A DNA stretch of 64,000 nt from Myrica gale (taxonomy: Eukaryota > Streptophyta > Magnoliopsida > Fagales > Myricaceae): assembly GCA_963930655.1 (NCBI GenBank), contig OZ005608.1, positions 26,251,271 through 26,315,270 of the forward strand. The letters are read 5' to 3'. Every line of letters begins with the position of its first letter. The first letter of the stretch is position 1. This document shows positions 11,001-23,193 of the stretch, piece after piece. The notes beneath the pieces were generated by a model. The model saw nothing but the letters and a program-made list of their open reading frames with translations, had not been told where the DNA came from and searched no databases. A program made the position numbers and the translations under genes.

Positions 11001-12947
11001 GTCATGCTTCATAATAAACAAATGAACACCTAAATAGAGTGCACACTTTGCAATGCTGAAACCGGAGATATGCGAACAACTTGAGCTATGCGTTAGAAAA
11101 GCCTAAAACTAGGTCTGGAGAGTATAAGCTGACTGATTTAGTCACAACTTTGTTCTTCAGGGGGCATATAATCGTACAAAAGTCCACCTCTGCATATAAC
11201 AAAAAATGATGCCAAAAACACAACATTCCAAATCAGATTTCCACACATTTCTTTGACAGGATAGAATGAGCGGATAGACTAGGTCTACAAGATTAGCAAA
11301 CTATATTTCTAACAGAATTTCCTTACAAGTCACAAGCTTAAAGAAACTGAGATTGTACTGAATTACCGATTTAATTAACCTAATCTGATGTGAGGTAAAC
11401 CCAGTCAGACTAACAGCTGGGCGCATCTTAAAGAAAATGGTTTGAAATTGTTGCTTTGATTCATCCGATGTCCTCTGAAGTTGGGACCCTCCATTTCTAT
11501 CCTGTAATAACCCGTCACGCCATTCACCGAATCTGTTCTTGATTCGTTCAGTGAACAGAATGTCTGCCATGCGGTTTAATGGTTTGCCTCTAACTTCTTT
11601 CAAGTTGCACCATGTATCTGATGACTCATCCTCATATGCCATATTCGTTCGTCTTAGTGCTTCGTCTTCTTGTCCTCTGGATAAATAAGATATTCCTGAG
11701 ATTATTGAAGATTAAGGTCTCAAATTTAAAGCATCTAAAAAGCATGTTGAAACAACATGCAAGAATTACACGTGTAGCTTGTGTGACATTCTCAACCAAA
11801 AGAGAAAATAGCTTTATATAGCTGAGGGAATCCTCCACCTCAACATACTTTTCTTTGGAAATAAATCATCAACTCACTGAGATAACATCTAATCTACCCT
11901 AGGAAAAGGTTTATGCAGAAAAATTTAAGGCACTCCACCAACCTTCAAATAGAATATTTGTCCTACATTAGAGATGTTCCAAAAATGTAAAAAAACATTA
12001 GCTTGGACATTATAGGTAAAGCAACAGAGCATGTGTACCGGTTACAGCTTACAACATCATAATAATTAGCATAACGTCCAAAAGCAAAAACAAAAATAAG
12101 ATAAAAGTACCTTCATGTATACATGCATTAAAATCAAACTGGTATCTAGCTAAGAAGTCAATAGATGTGGTCTGGCAGAGAAACTCGTAAGAGCGCTCAT
12201 CGACCTGAAGCTCTTGACGCGGAAACACGTAGAAATTGTGCCTGCCAAAGGTAAAACATTGTCTATTTCATCAACTATTATACCTCGAAATTTGATTGCT
12301 TGATGCTAAATAAGAAGATAAATATGTTAATTTTCGAACATTTTGTTAAACAAACTCCACTAAAACGAGCTTATCATTTCCCCAAATCAGTGCCGTAATA
12401 ATTCGCGCAACTACACAGACATAACACCGCGAAATCATATATCTTGAACTTTTTTACAATCCTTTCCCATTGTCTAGTTTTTCTGTATTTCCTTAACAAA
12501 TCCAACATGAAAGGCAGTTCGCTCTTCTTTTTCCTTGATATTCTCTGAGCACGGAGAGAGAGAGCATTAAGACGCTTACGGGTGAGCAACAAAGGAGTGG
12601 TTGGAAGGATCCCAGCGGAATGGGCAGACACCGAATTGGACGACAGCGAACTTCTCGGCGGAGTCCTTGACCTTGAGGTAGTGCACATCGGAGCGGTCGA
12701 ACTCGAAGGACTCGCGCCACGGTGCGCTGGTGACGCCTGTCATCTCCAGGTCGATGGCCACGAAGTCGGCAGCTCGCACGAGGCGTCGCAGCTCGACCAG
12801 GGCCGACTCGAAGTTCGACTTCGTCACATGCTTGAGAGGGAAGGCGGAGGCGGCCTGTGGAGGTGGTGAGGTCGATGTGGTGCTGGTGGAGAATGGTAGG
12901 CTCAGGGCACGTGAAAGCGCCCTCCGCGCAGGATGGTGCTTGTTCAT
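8045..12947 (-). CDS. PARN/CAF1-type poly(A)-specific exoribonuclease, 7 exons
   Basis: Exons: 12580-12947, 12111-12241, 11367-11695, 10022-10135, 9558-9684, 9205-9475 and 8045-8864. All joins are GT-AG with matching phase, giving 719 residues. The product is a DEDDh 3'-5' exonuclease of the plant PARN-like group (resembling Arabidopsis At3g25430), which removes poly(A) tails or trims RNA 3' ends. Catalytic motifs seen: D66 and E68 in VAIDLEMTG, D357 in GHNCFLDIAH, and H457 and D462 in KHEAGYDAF. D357 is created only by splicing out the 82-base intron 9476-9557. A C-terminal part of about 250 residues contains an RRM-like segment and a charged tail. The first 40 residues are rich in Arg, Ser and Thr with almost no acid, like an organelle presequence; mitochondrial targeting is inference, supported by the known mitochondrial role of the relative AHG2. 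The gene lies head-to-tail behind the methyltransferase gene. Confidence 0.9.
10136..11366 (-). other. Long third intron of the PARN-like gene
   Basis: This 1.23-kb intron lies between the exon ending in KS (11367) and the exon starting VINKHF (10135). It is A/T-rich with a purine-rich tract near 10380-10445. I see no exon, RNA gene or clear transposon in it; the 10260-10517 open frame has no family resemblance. Confidence 0.6.
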
Positions 12948-13924
12948 TGTGCGTTAAGCGCATACTGCTATTAAGGTGGTCGTCGGGTTTAAGGGAGGAG
13001 GAAGAAGATATGCAGCCAGGGGGTCAAGCAAACGTCGTCGTTTAGTCTTGTCACGGATATACGTCTCCTGCTGAACTTCAAAGCAATTCCTATAACAGCA
13101 GTAGTTTAAGCGACGATGATGCCCGCTTCAATAAGCCTCGAATGTTCAACATCACTCTTGCCGGTTGAAGGGACTCGACTTAATAAAACCTTTGGGTAAC
13201 TCACATCCAGAGATTCCACCTCACATTTTTATGGACGTACTGGAGTATTTTTTTAATGACTCACTTACATATTCATATACCTGACATAATTAACAAAAAT
13301 ATTCTTCTGATAACATTCTTCCCAGGCACAATGATTGGACTTCAAGCTCGTGGGTGTTACAAATTATGCATTTCATAGTCAGACGAATAGATGCTACAAA
13401 TGATCCTCAGGTTCGGCTCGTCCATATCACACATTCCTGCAGTGCCAAGCCCTACCTAAGCATTCAAGGCCACTGTATGGTGGAGCCACAAAACTAGAAT
13501 CATTTCCCAACATGAGAACGATTGGAACCATGCAGAACCCGACGAGCTGTAAGACTTGATCCCTGGACTTTTCTGTGGCTTGGGGTTCTCGTTTAATCTC
13601 CAGTTGGTTAAGCAGCCCTGATTCAAACAACTGGGAGCAGGATTAGCTTCTTCTTATAGCTTTTACAAGCATTTGATGAAGGCTGTCATGCCGAATCCTT
13701 CCAATGCCCCGGGATTGTAGTCCTCATGCACCACCTTGGAGAATCAAGGAGTGTAATTCATGCAGAAAGAGGGGAAATTGCTCTATGGAAATGTAATCAC
13801 CCGATATTGAAGATTGCATGTTTGCCTGTGACATAGATATTTCTATTGAAACTAGAGGTGAGACAGATCTCTATATTTCCTCACTCGAGACTCATTTCAC
13901 TGAGTCATTCAACATACATCTGCT
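12948..13924. other. Spacer: PARN 5' flank and methyltransferase 3' flank
   Basis: About one kilobase separates the PARN start codon from the stop codon of the upstream methyltransferase gene. It should contain the PARN promoter and leader (G/C-richer, near 12950-13060) and the methyltransferase 3' untranslated region. No TATA box, repeat or further exon is convincing. Confidence 0.5.
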
Positions 13925-16900
13925 TTATAAGTCTCGAACTAGACGAGCTGCAAATGCCCCATCAAGTGAATGTTTTATTGGGTTGGAGAAATAGAAACCA
14001 TGTTCCGTTGCAAAATCAGGCGGTACATATCTGTCGACAGGATCTATAGAAAATTCCTGCAACGCAACACAAATCATACATAAGGAAAATATATAAAGAA
14101 ATGCTTTAAGCATACTTTCCTACTCCACAAGAATATACCGTAGTATATGCATGTATACACACAAATTCTCAATTTTTCATTTATGTTGAATCTCAAAACT
14201 ACACTGAGTGTGATTAATTATCTAAAATATCTACGTAGACTAACATAGACATACATGTGGATTCTTCATCCATGCATTTGATTTTCCAAATCAAAAATGG
14301 ATTGGCAGGTAAGTTCAATATCACCCTCCTCAAACTCAAAATTATCAACCCCGACGGTTGGGGGGCATTCGTTGGTGGAAATTTTGGCACCTCAAAATTC
14401 CGGGCTTAATTAAAAAGTTACAAAATAATCTCTCCCCATCAAATAATTCCTTTTTATTATAATATTCATTCAAATCCTCTCTCTCTTCACTTTTTCATCA
14501 ATTCCCATAAAATATCTTTATTTTTTCACCAACCCCAATACCCCAAAATTTCTACCACCCAAAATTTCCACAAACGAAAGCCCCCTTCGTATCCTTCTTA
14601 AGAGTATAAGCTGGAAACATGAGGCAATATTTAAAGAGATCACACAGTAAACCTACTGGATGCCTGAGAAGAAATGCAGCCACCCTTTCTTCATTCTCTT
14701 CGGGATCTATGGAACAGGTACTGTATATCAAAACTCCACCAGGTTTTACCAATCTGTAGATGCACAACCAAAACATTTAAACAAATACATTAGGTGATCA
14801 AAGGGTATGAAAATTTCTGCACCAATAAAGAGGAGACATGAAAATTGTCAAAGGTCCAGGGTGGGGAAGTGGGGTCCATTAGCACCCTTCACAATTTGAA
14901 AGTCTCAACAAGTTTATTCAACAGCCAAGGAGAAGAAGCTTGAGCCAAATTGATCTTCAGCTTTCCATGAATTTATTTCAATCTCAAAACAAGCAAGGAC
15001 AACTGAGAGTGAAGTTCAAAGCTCGAAACTGTTAACCCTGGGGTGAATATAAGATCTCATTTTCAGAGTATAATATATTTGAAGAGGTTTTACACAAATT
15101 TTCTCCTGATAAGCAAGATTCATGTTGGCCCAAAAAACACATTCCTTCCCGTTGGCAATGAGCACAGTTATGGAAAGACAAAGAGATGGGGGTGGGGAAC
15201 TTGAGGTCGTACAGAGATGCTGCATCAAAGAGCTCATCCTGTAGGTTCTTTAGTTGCTCCATATCCTCTAATCTCTTATTCCAGCGCAGGTCCGCTCTCT
15301 TCAAAACGTCAAAGAGGTAGACAACATTTAGGTTAAGACAAGCAGTCAACAATCAAACTCTAACCGAATCTCAATGAACAAACATATGTAGATGGAAGAG
15401 GTTCTTAAAGAATAACCTTTGAGAGAACACCCAGCCCAGAACATGGAGCATCCAACAAAACCTTATCGCCCTTCACTGGATGTTTGTCCTGTCAGATGAG
15501 TGAAAAAGCTATATAAGAAATTGCAGGTTCCAAAAGAGATTCTAGCTTTACAGAAGGCCTTACGATAACTTACAGCAAAAGTGCGAAGATCAGCATGAAT
15601 TGTGCTGATGACGCCATCTACTTGGTGCAACTTGGCTGTCTCTTTAAGGATTCTTAATCGGCCTTTGTTTATATCAATTGCAGATACCATACCTGAGACA
15701 CCATGAGGCAGCTAAATATAATCTATAATTGGTCAAACGTGGAAGCCAAGAAAATAAAAATTTAAACACCATGGTCATTTGGAGCATGATATAACATTCT
15801 GTATCAAAAAAATACAATTCATAAATAAATTGCAATCTAAATTAAACCATTATCAGTCTTTTCATCACAGGCAGTTTTATGCTATGTATATTAAAGCTCG
15901 ACAGAAAAACTAATTTTTTTAATACAGCAGATTATAATATCATCAGCGATGAAAATTGCAACAAAAAGGAGGAACCCAATATTCCATATCCATTCAACAG
16001 ACATGATGGCAAATCTCTTTTGAGTCCTGTTATAAAGAAATCAGATTTTTATGAAGAAACGAACATTGACTTCCATTTCTGCTTTCTTGAAAGAAAGTGA
16101 GTACACCTTCGATGATTCCTTATCTAGGAAAAAATAACAACCTTAAATTATTTCTAGCAATTAGTTGATACTGGAGAATATGAGTTTTCTTGAATTGAAA
16201 GAATACCCCGGCCACTTAAATGGGATGCCATGTAAAGAGTCTTTCCTCCTGGAGCAGCACAACAATCGATTATTCTCTCACCCGATTGCGGATCCACAAC
16301 AGAAACGACCATACCTGCAGTAAGATTGTAATTTTAGAATTTGAGGGTATATCAATAAACTCCAACACGGTTAAATTGAGAAGCTAAAGCCAGATATTTG
16401 AAATTTTCCCTACGCATGGTTATTTAAATGTGCATCCGAGTATGTATCTAAGTATGGTTTTATTTTATTTTGAAAGCATCTAAAAGTGGTTATTTTAATG
16501 CTTAAACACAGACACTACTTGTCTTGATGAGATTTTCAGACACTTATTCAGCTTTACAATATCATCATATTGGTCAAAGCCACATTTAATGCAAACAATA
16601 TTTAAGAAAAATCAAATTCCAGTTTTAGTGCAAAACATAATCTGATTCATGCAAAATGAAAGTTAGGATAAAATGACCTGCACTCTCATCCTGAACAGCA
16701 CATAAACCATGTTTGAGTAGGCCAGATTGTATGACAATCTGAAATGAAGAGGACATGTAAGAAAATAGGAAAAAGAAAAGCAGAAACTTTTTTTGGTTAA
16801 AAAAAAAAGAAACACATACCTGCAATCCTGTTTTAATGCGGACGAAATCATCCAAATGCGAAGAAAGCTCATGTGGGACCTGAAACTCAAGACAAGGAAA

Positions 16901-19900
16901 TTATTAATTAGCTTGTCAAGCTCTAGCCACACCAAGATGACAAGGGATAAAAGGTAAAATAAGTTGTTTGGTGTGGGTGTGTTTTGGGGGGAGGGGGTGA
17001 GAGAGAGAGAGAGAGACGGAGTGGACAGATCCCAAAGTGGAGACCTAGTAGTCATAAATGCAGACTTGAAGAAAAATAGTCTACCAAACCATTAGTCACC
17101 CACAGGAGGGGGGTCATTCATAGCAATAAGCACCAATTTCAAAAAGTTAATCAAGCACCTTCAACAAATTAAGCTGTGTTACAAGGTCAGCTCTTGAAAC
17201 GCCTTTACCACGGTTTGCCCTGACATTACCACCAAGAAAGAGAGCTATGATATCTGTTTCACATCACCTGGCAAAGGAGGAGAACATAAAATCGTAGCCA
17301 AAAACCTCAAGCTGAAACTGGGATCACTGTTGTTCCAGGTCATCAATCTAATGGTTTCTTCTTGCCCAATATACTTGGTCCATCGCCTTACCATCCACTA
17401 GAAAGGAGAAACACGCGGTCACTACGAGAATGCATTTCCATTTTTCACAAACCTTGCATCTTAGGAGACTAAAGCATCATTTTATCTTTGATCTAGTTCA
17501 CAAAAAAACTCAGTATATAAGAAAAAAGGGGGGGGGGCAATAAAGCATGCTTATGACCAAAGCAGAAAACAGCATCTAACTCTGTTGATTTCTCCACATA
17601 TGAAGGATAGAATCATTCATCTGGACGACCTTTCAACACTTTCTTGTATATAACAAGGAATGTTGAACAGGGAATTAATCCAGAGTTTGGGCCTTTAGTC
17701 TAATGAATTGGTCTCCATAATGAGGTCTTGAGTAGGATAAGTATAAATTTCAGGTTAAATTTCAGTCACTTGCTTCATTTTGCTAACTTAAGGAATCTTA
17801 ATGGAAGTTTAATCCAATACTTCGGGAACAGCCAAAAAGTTTACCACTGTTGGTTTTTGTTTCTCTGGAGGAATAAAATCCTCGACATCTATGGAAAATT
17901 GCAAACATCTAACTCTGTTGATTTGAGAAGAGAAACTTTTGAGAATGTTCAAGTGGTATAATGCAACTCAACAGCAGTCCCTTACATCAGTCTGGCATTT
18001 ACTCACTATAGGTAATGCAGCCCCATTGCCTTATAATGAAGTTTAATATAAGTGGCAAAAATGTTTTACTTACAACTGGATGAGAGTATAGAGTGGCAAG
18101 AGCACGTGCTTGTGCACGTTGATCACCCTCCACTTTAGGTAGAGGAAGAGAGTGGTTTTCCTGCAATACAAAGTTCAAGGGGTTCAATAAATTCCTCGAA
18201 GTCACAGCATAAGTATAGAACATATGAAATCACCGTGGCAAACCTTAAGCAAAACAAGCTTCCGCAGAATCCCGTTAACCATGTTACCTGCACCCGGTCT
18301 AAGGGAAACCTTGGCAAGCCTCACGTTCTGCAGTTATGAAATAAATGTCATCAAAGAAAACATACAATTTGAGAGACCAATTAAAGCAATTGTTACATCC
18401 CAAAGGATTTAGGAACCACATAGCCAGAAGGGAAACGGTGGCACACCCAACTTAACATTTTTGGTACCCTTTAATGTTTGAACTCTACTCATCATAGATG
18501 CCAGAAGCAGAAGGGTAATATCAACAAAACTACCAGCCCTTTCAAAAATTTGCCAGTCATGAAAAAATGGAAGGCAAAGCATGATCGCTTCCATGTCTTA
18601 TTAATGAAACAGAGTCCTAAAAATCAACACGCAGCACACACCTTCACAGCAAAAATGCTCATTCTACCCATCTCATTCTTTCATTGTTAAACAAAGAAAA
18701 CAATCAACAGTATCTAATATATCTCTAGCTGACATAAAGTAAAAGAACCAACTGCATGCCTAGCACATAATTAGCTTATCAAACAGTAACCACTCAGATA
18801 TAAGCAGATATTTTACCTCATCTACAACAGCATATTGTGGCATATCTAGCTTGATGATCTCGTAGAAACCTATTCGGAGAATCTAGAAACAGATATAGGA
18901 AAAATTGTAAGTAATTGAGAGACTTTCAAAGGCCAATGACCAAAATATTAACAAAGAGACTTTGAAAGGGTTCGAATTCACTGATGCAACCCCCAATTTT
19001 CTCAATAGCATTCCAGCAGGAATTCTTTTGAGTACAGTCAAACATAGGGTCCACTTCGTATAATGCCTCAACGTGTGAGGCCACTTAATTCTGCTCTTAG
19101 ATTGCCTGTTGTTACTCCAAAGTTGATGACCCAAGCGATTGAGCCAACAAGAAGTGTGCAAAAGAAAAAGTACCTGTAAGAGAAGAGGCTCCATGTGTCT
19201 AAATGCCTTTTCATTGTGGCATATTGAACAGATCAAGTAATCAAGAAACCTCCTCCAACGGATGGTGCCACCAACAACATCCGTAACCTATATGATAATA
19301 GCAAAATAATAAGTAGAGACAGAAGAATGAAGAACATAATGGAGGAGTGCAGCGACATGATAGATTTTGCAGACAAAAGAGTATTCTTATCCCAATTTCA
19401 TTAAAGACATCTATGATAAAACCTTTTGAGTGGACATATCATGTCAAGATTTTCCTGAATTCTCCCTTAGAAGCTGAAATGAGATTAAGGGAAAAGGTCT
19501 TGCGGGATGAAGAATATCAATAGGAAGCATATATAAAACGAATAGATAAGGAAGAGAGTGGTAACCAATCTAAGATCTCGATCATCTAACTCTCGAGTGC
19601 GAAATCCAAGAGTTCTTTCGACATATCCCATCTCATTATCACCAGAACCCTTCCCCCTCTCATTCAAAAGGTCAGCAAAAGCACCACCCAGCTCTATTCT
19701 CATCAATCTCACTGCAGAAACTATATGAAGCCAAGAACAAACTGACATAAGAAACCTGGAAAAGCACTATGATTCTGAAAACTATTCTTATAGCAAATTA
19801 TATATGCACAGCCTACATGGCTTTTTTATTCCCCAAGTTAAGTGTAATTTAACAAACTATCGATTAACCACGCAACAAAGACACCAAAATAAAATTCTTA

Positions 19901-20601
19901 CGTACACCAATTGCAGAACATTCAAAGAGAACACACACGGAGGAGTAATAATTACCAGCTCTGTGGGGTGAGACCTCCAAATTCAGCTTCTGGGTCTTGT
20001 TAGAGGGACTGTCAGAACCTGAAAAATTCGCATTGTCTGCGTCAATAACAATGAAGAGAAGGTAGACAAAACCAATTTAAACTAAAATTACACCCCTATT
20101 CCTAAACACACATTCCTCTATTGCTAGTAACAAAAAACAAAAAATTGAACCACAACTAAGCGCAATGGGAGCATTACACTCTTTTAACTGGATGCTTATT
20201 GCTCTCCAGGACCCACCACATCTTTCCTAATACTCCCTCAGAAACCGGCCGGACGACAGCTGTGCTTCTCAATTAGCATCAAACAAAACGAACTAACAGA
20301 AAAAACACACTCCCTTGGTTACTGAAAAAGAAAAAAAGCAATTATACACCCCAACTTGGTGTAAAGGGAACTCATTTAGGACCAGGTGAAGGTTTTTATT
20401 TCTTTCCCGGTTTTCCGAGTGTTTTCTTTCCTTCAATGTTCTCAGTAACCAAACGGGAAGTTCCTACTTTTTACCTTTCCTAGGAGTGTAAAGGGGCGAC
20501 TTGGACTCCCGGTTTCTCTTAGCGAATTTCAGTGGCTTTGAAGAAGCTTTGTGAGTCTCAGCTGCAGAGAGGTTCACATGGAGAGAAAGCACGTGCGCCA
20601 T
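13925..20601 (-). CDS. NusB plus RsmB/NOP2/SUN-type RNA m5C methyltransferase, 17 exons
   Basis: Exons: 20475-20601, 19956-20036, 19566-19711, 19174-19287, 18817-18882, 18244-18327, 18074-18160, 17306-17397, 17159-17219, 16820-16879, 16678-16738, 16207-16314, 15574-15692, 15417-15488, 15213-15298, 14657-14753 and 13925-14056. Phases agree throughout and give 530 residues, close to the 523 of Arabidopsis At3g13180. The N-terminal half has a NusB/RsmB-like RNA-binding fold (ELDDRDLRLVTDVV, NMVNGILRKL). The C-terminal half is a SAM-dependent SUN domain with DCCAAPGGKT (about 343-352), DAPCSG (Cys418) and STCSIDPEENEERVA (Cys468). The last two carry the paired cysteines used for cytosine C5 methylation and enzyme release. 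Bacterial RsmB modifies 16S rRNA C967, so organelle rRNA is the likely substrate, by inference. The first residues resemble a short transit peptide. Exon 2 has a second in-frame acceptor 18 bases downstream. Confidence 0.92.
14361..14585. mobile_element. Tourist-like MITE inside methyltransferase intron 16
   Basis: The ends are inverted copies: left GGGGGCATTCGTTGGTGGAA, right reverse-complemented GGGGGCTTTCGTTTGTGGAA, both continuing ATTTTGG, so 27 bases with three mismatches. The flanks are TTG and TTC, an imperfect 3-bp duplication. The element is 225 bases and non-coding. It lies wholly in the 600-base intron between the last two exons and ends 71 bases before exon 16, so it should not disturb the coding sequence. 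Confidence 0.75.
16998..17017. repeat. GA microsatellite in methyltransferase intron
   Basis: A run of eight or nine GA dinucleotides lies in the intron between exons 9 and 10. It is preceded by a G-rich tract (TTTTGGGGGGAGGGGG). It is a simple length-variable repeat with no coding effect. Confidence 0.8.
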
Positions 20602-21289
20602 GTCAGTCCAACGACTCCCACCGTCGACGTCTCCGAGAGACTCTGCTTTCGCTTTGGATAATATGCAAACGTTTCAGGTAGTTCCAAAATTAAACTACGC
20701 GCCGCGGTTGTAAACGACCTTTGTAATTTTATTTTATTTTATTTTTTCTGTTTTGGGCAACGTCCAATGTATTGTTTATAGTCCTAACACTATTTGACTA
20801 TTTTTCAAATTTAATTTTTGTTATTTATTCAATATTTATCCTTTTTAAAAAAATACTATTTCCATCTTACTAAACTAAATTTAAGTGTATTGAATTTTGG
20901 AGTTGCCAGATGAAACGTTAATAGTATTAAGCGATCATATTATTCAATGGATTAAGATTTTCAAACTATCATAAACTTTTATAAAATCATATTATATTTA
21001 AATATTTTAACCCATTAATTTCTTATGTGAGCTTTAACCCAGTTATTAATTATTGGCATTGGTAGACGACGAAGATTTTATTGGAGTTTTATACCCAAAA
21101 AAAAAAATATTGGCGCGTCCAAGCCCGCGCCGGGATGGTAGTGGGTTCTGTTCGGAATTGGGTTTACTCCATTACCCATTCACGTCTTGGACGGGGTTGC
21201 CCTGACTAAACAGTGTAAAGGACCCAAAGGTTCCTCTCTTTTTTCAAGCAATTGCCTTTGTCTGCCTCCGTCGCCGCTGGACTGATTGA
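20602..21289. promoter_or_regulatory. Divergent intergenic promoter region
   Basis: The 688 bases between the start codons of the methyltransferase (minus, 20601) and the unknown gene (plus, 21290) must hold both promoters, since the genes face away from each other. The middle (20730-21060) is strongly A/T-rich. The flanks near each ATG are richer in G/C and CT. The region GGCGCGTCCAAGCCCGCGCCGG near 21112-21133 is a local GC island. No single TATA box stands out. Confidence 0.5.
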
Positions 21290-23193
21290 ATGGCTGCTTC
21301 AACTGTGGAAGTACCAGTCTTTACAGACACCAACCTGGGCACTCGCATAGCAATGGCTGTCCCTCCAGATATCACAGCCAGAGATTTCAAGAGTGAGCCA
21401 TAAATCTCACTCCCGTTACTTTCAAGCCGATTAGTTTTTTTAATTCTTCTTTTGTCTTTTGCTGTTCTTTATGCCATTTTTTTTTTAGTGAAACGAAGAA
21501 AAGTTTACGTTCCTGGATAATGCAGCGTTGTTGTAGAAAACCATTAGATGAATTATTCTGGGTGGTAGGAATTTGTTTCTATGTGACTTCTTTCATTTGA
21601 AAACGCTTCCTTTAGTGATCTGTTCATTTATTTGTATCGGTATTGGATTCCTTTTCCTGCGTTCTATATATACGTTGATATGTGTGTCTATATACATGTG
21701 CGTCTACATACTTGAAAGCTCTTTAAACCCCTTACCCCCACCGGGGGTCCAATATCATCAATGTACAGTGATGTAGAGCAGGCTAATCTTGGGTATTGAT
21801 GATCAAAATTAATTTCTTTGAAGAGAGGTATATGAGGATACTTTCTTTCCAATCGTTTTGAGCTATCTGAGGTTTTGCTCGGGGACTAATTAAGAAGTTG
21901 TGTAGTATCTGACTAACTTCTTGTTCCACTCCATACGTTGAGCACGTAATTTAACTTCAGTGCAGCATGTCATATCTTGATATATCTGCCATGTTCTAAT
22001 TTGCTGAATAATAATTAGTCCTAAATCTTTTGGTAGGAGAAGCTGAAAGAGCACACTTCAATTGTTTCCCAAAATCTGGAGAGATCGCGATCCATGGATT
22101 AATGGTGCCTTATCATTTTCCAGTTCTTACTTTCAATTATGTTTGTTGAATTACTTCTTGTCGTCTTCTCTTATTCGGTAGTGCTTCTAAGCCTATACCC
22201 ATCATCTAGTAGGTGAAGCGAAAATCATGTTTTTACCATCTGCCAGAATCGATGCCTATAAGGTATGCTTTCCAGGGTAAGAAAGGGACATGGTTTTTGC
22301 GTATCATAGCTAGGCCTTTGAGCGATTTAAGTGGGCCAGGTAAATGCAAGGATGCAGCTAGGAAAATTGAGGAGTATATGTGCAAAGGTAGAGAAGATAC
22401 TGCTTACATGGAGCCACCAAAGTACCGCCCAAGCACTGGTAAGATAGAGACAAGAGGAGAATGTATGAAAAGGACTTTGGGAAGATCAAATTACCCTAAA
22501 CCTTCAACTGAAATGCTTCGCAGCTCTGTCTCTCTTCCAAAGGAGGAGCCAAATAAAAGATTGCAGAAACGTCCTCTTTCAGAGTTCACAGCTAGTGAAA
22601 TAAAGGGGGAATGCAGTGGTGGAGAAGATACTCATGGTGCTACTGCCAAAGAAAGGTCTAGTTTCTCTGCGTCTGCAACTGAAGATGAGTGTAGAGAACG
22701 ATTGAGCTCCATCCCAATGGTCGAGGCCCCAAGTGAGATGTCATCAGAAGGAATATCTGTTACAGGAATCATCAAGAGATACTTCCCAACTTCCAATGAG
22801 TTTAGCAGTTTTGGGAGCCCTTCAAGCTCTGATGTCAATATCGCACATAGAACTGTCGAAAGTCGGATAGAAGAACAATTGAAGACTAAAACAAATGGTA
22901 AAGGCTCAAGCATACAATTTGAGGGCATCCCAGAGTTTACAGTCAAAACACCTCCAAGGATGTTGCCATTGCCTTTGCTAGCTGCCTCAACTCCGGACTC
23001 TTTAAGAGATAAGCTTAAAAGCTCAGGAGTTGGGAGACGTCTCATCCTCGCCTCATCTAATATCAGGATTTCAGGGAGTAAGCAAAAACCTGGAATTTCT
23101 CTATTCAGATATAAAGATGGAAAATTGTTAGAACCCAATTCGCTTCCTCTTATTAGAAATTCAGCCTTTGAGATGAGTGACAAGGAGGACTGA
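21290..23193 (+). CDS. Unrecognised plant protein with small conserved N-terminal domain, 3 exons
   Basis: Exons: 21290-21392, 22037-22104 and 22213-23193. The joins A/GTGAGC, ATG/GTGCCT and TAG/GTGAAG keep phase and give 383 residues. The first 85 residues look folded: a beta-rich start (VEVPVFTDTNLGTRIAMAVP) followed by ITARDFKREAERAHFNCFP, GEIAIHGLMVKRKSCFYHLP and IRYAFQGKKGTWFL. The pattern recalls a ubiquitin-like or similar small domain. The rest is Ser-, Lys- and Glu-rich and probably disordered, with a hydrophobic-proline patch FTVKTPPRMLPLPLL and a C-terminal basic patch RRLILASSNIRISGSKQ. I do not recognise the family and give no function. The start codon was chosen because exon 1 is in frame and its encoded domain is continuous across both splice joins. 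The long tail could bind partners. Confidence 0.8.

Noticed and set aside
12493..12963. Alternative open frames overlapping the first PARN exon
   Set aside because: GC-rich exon composition keeps several frames open; only the 12580-12947 frame carries the AIDLEMTG catalytic motif and a good splice donor.
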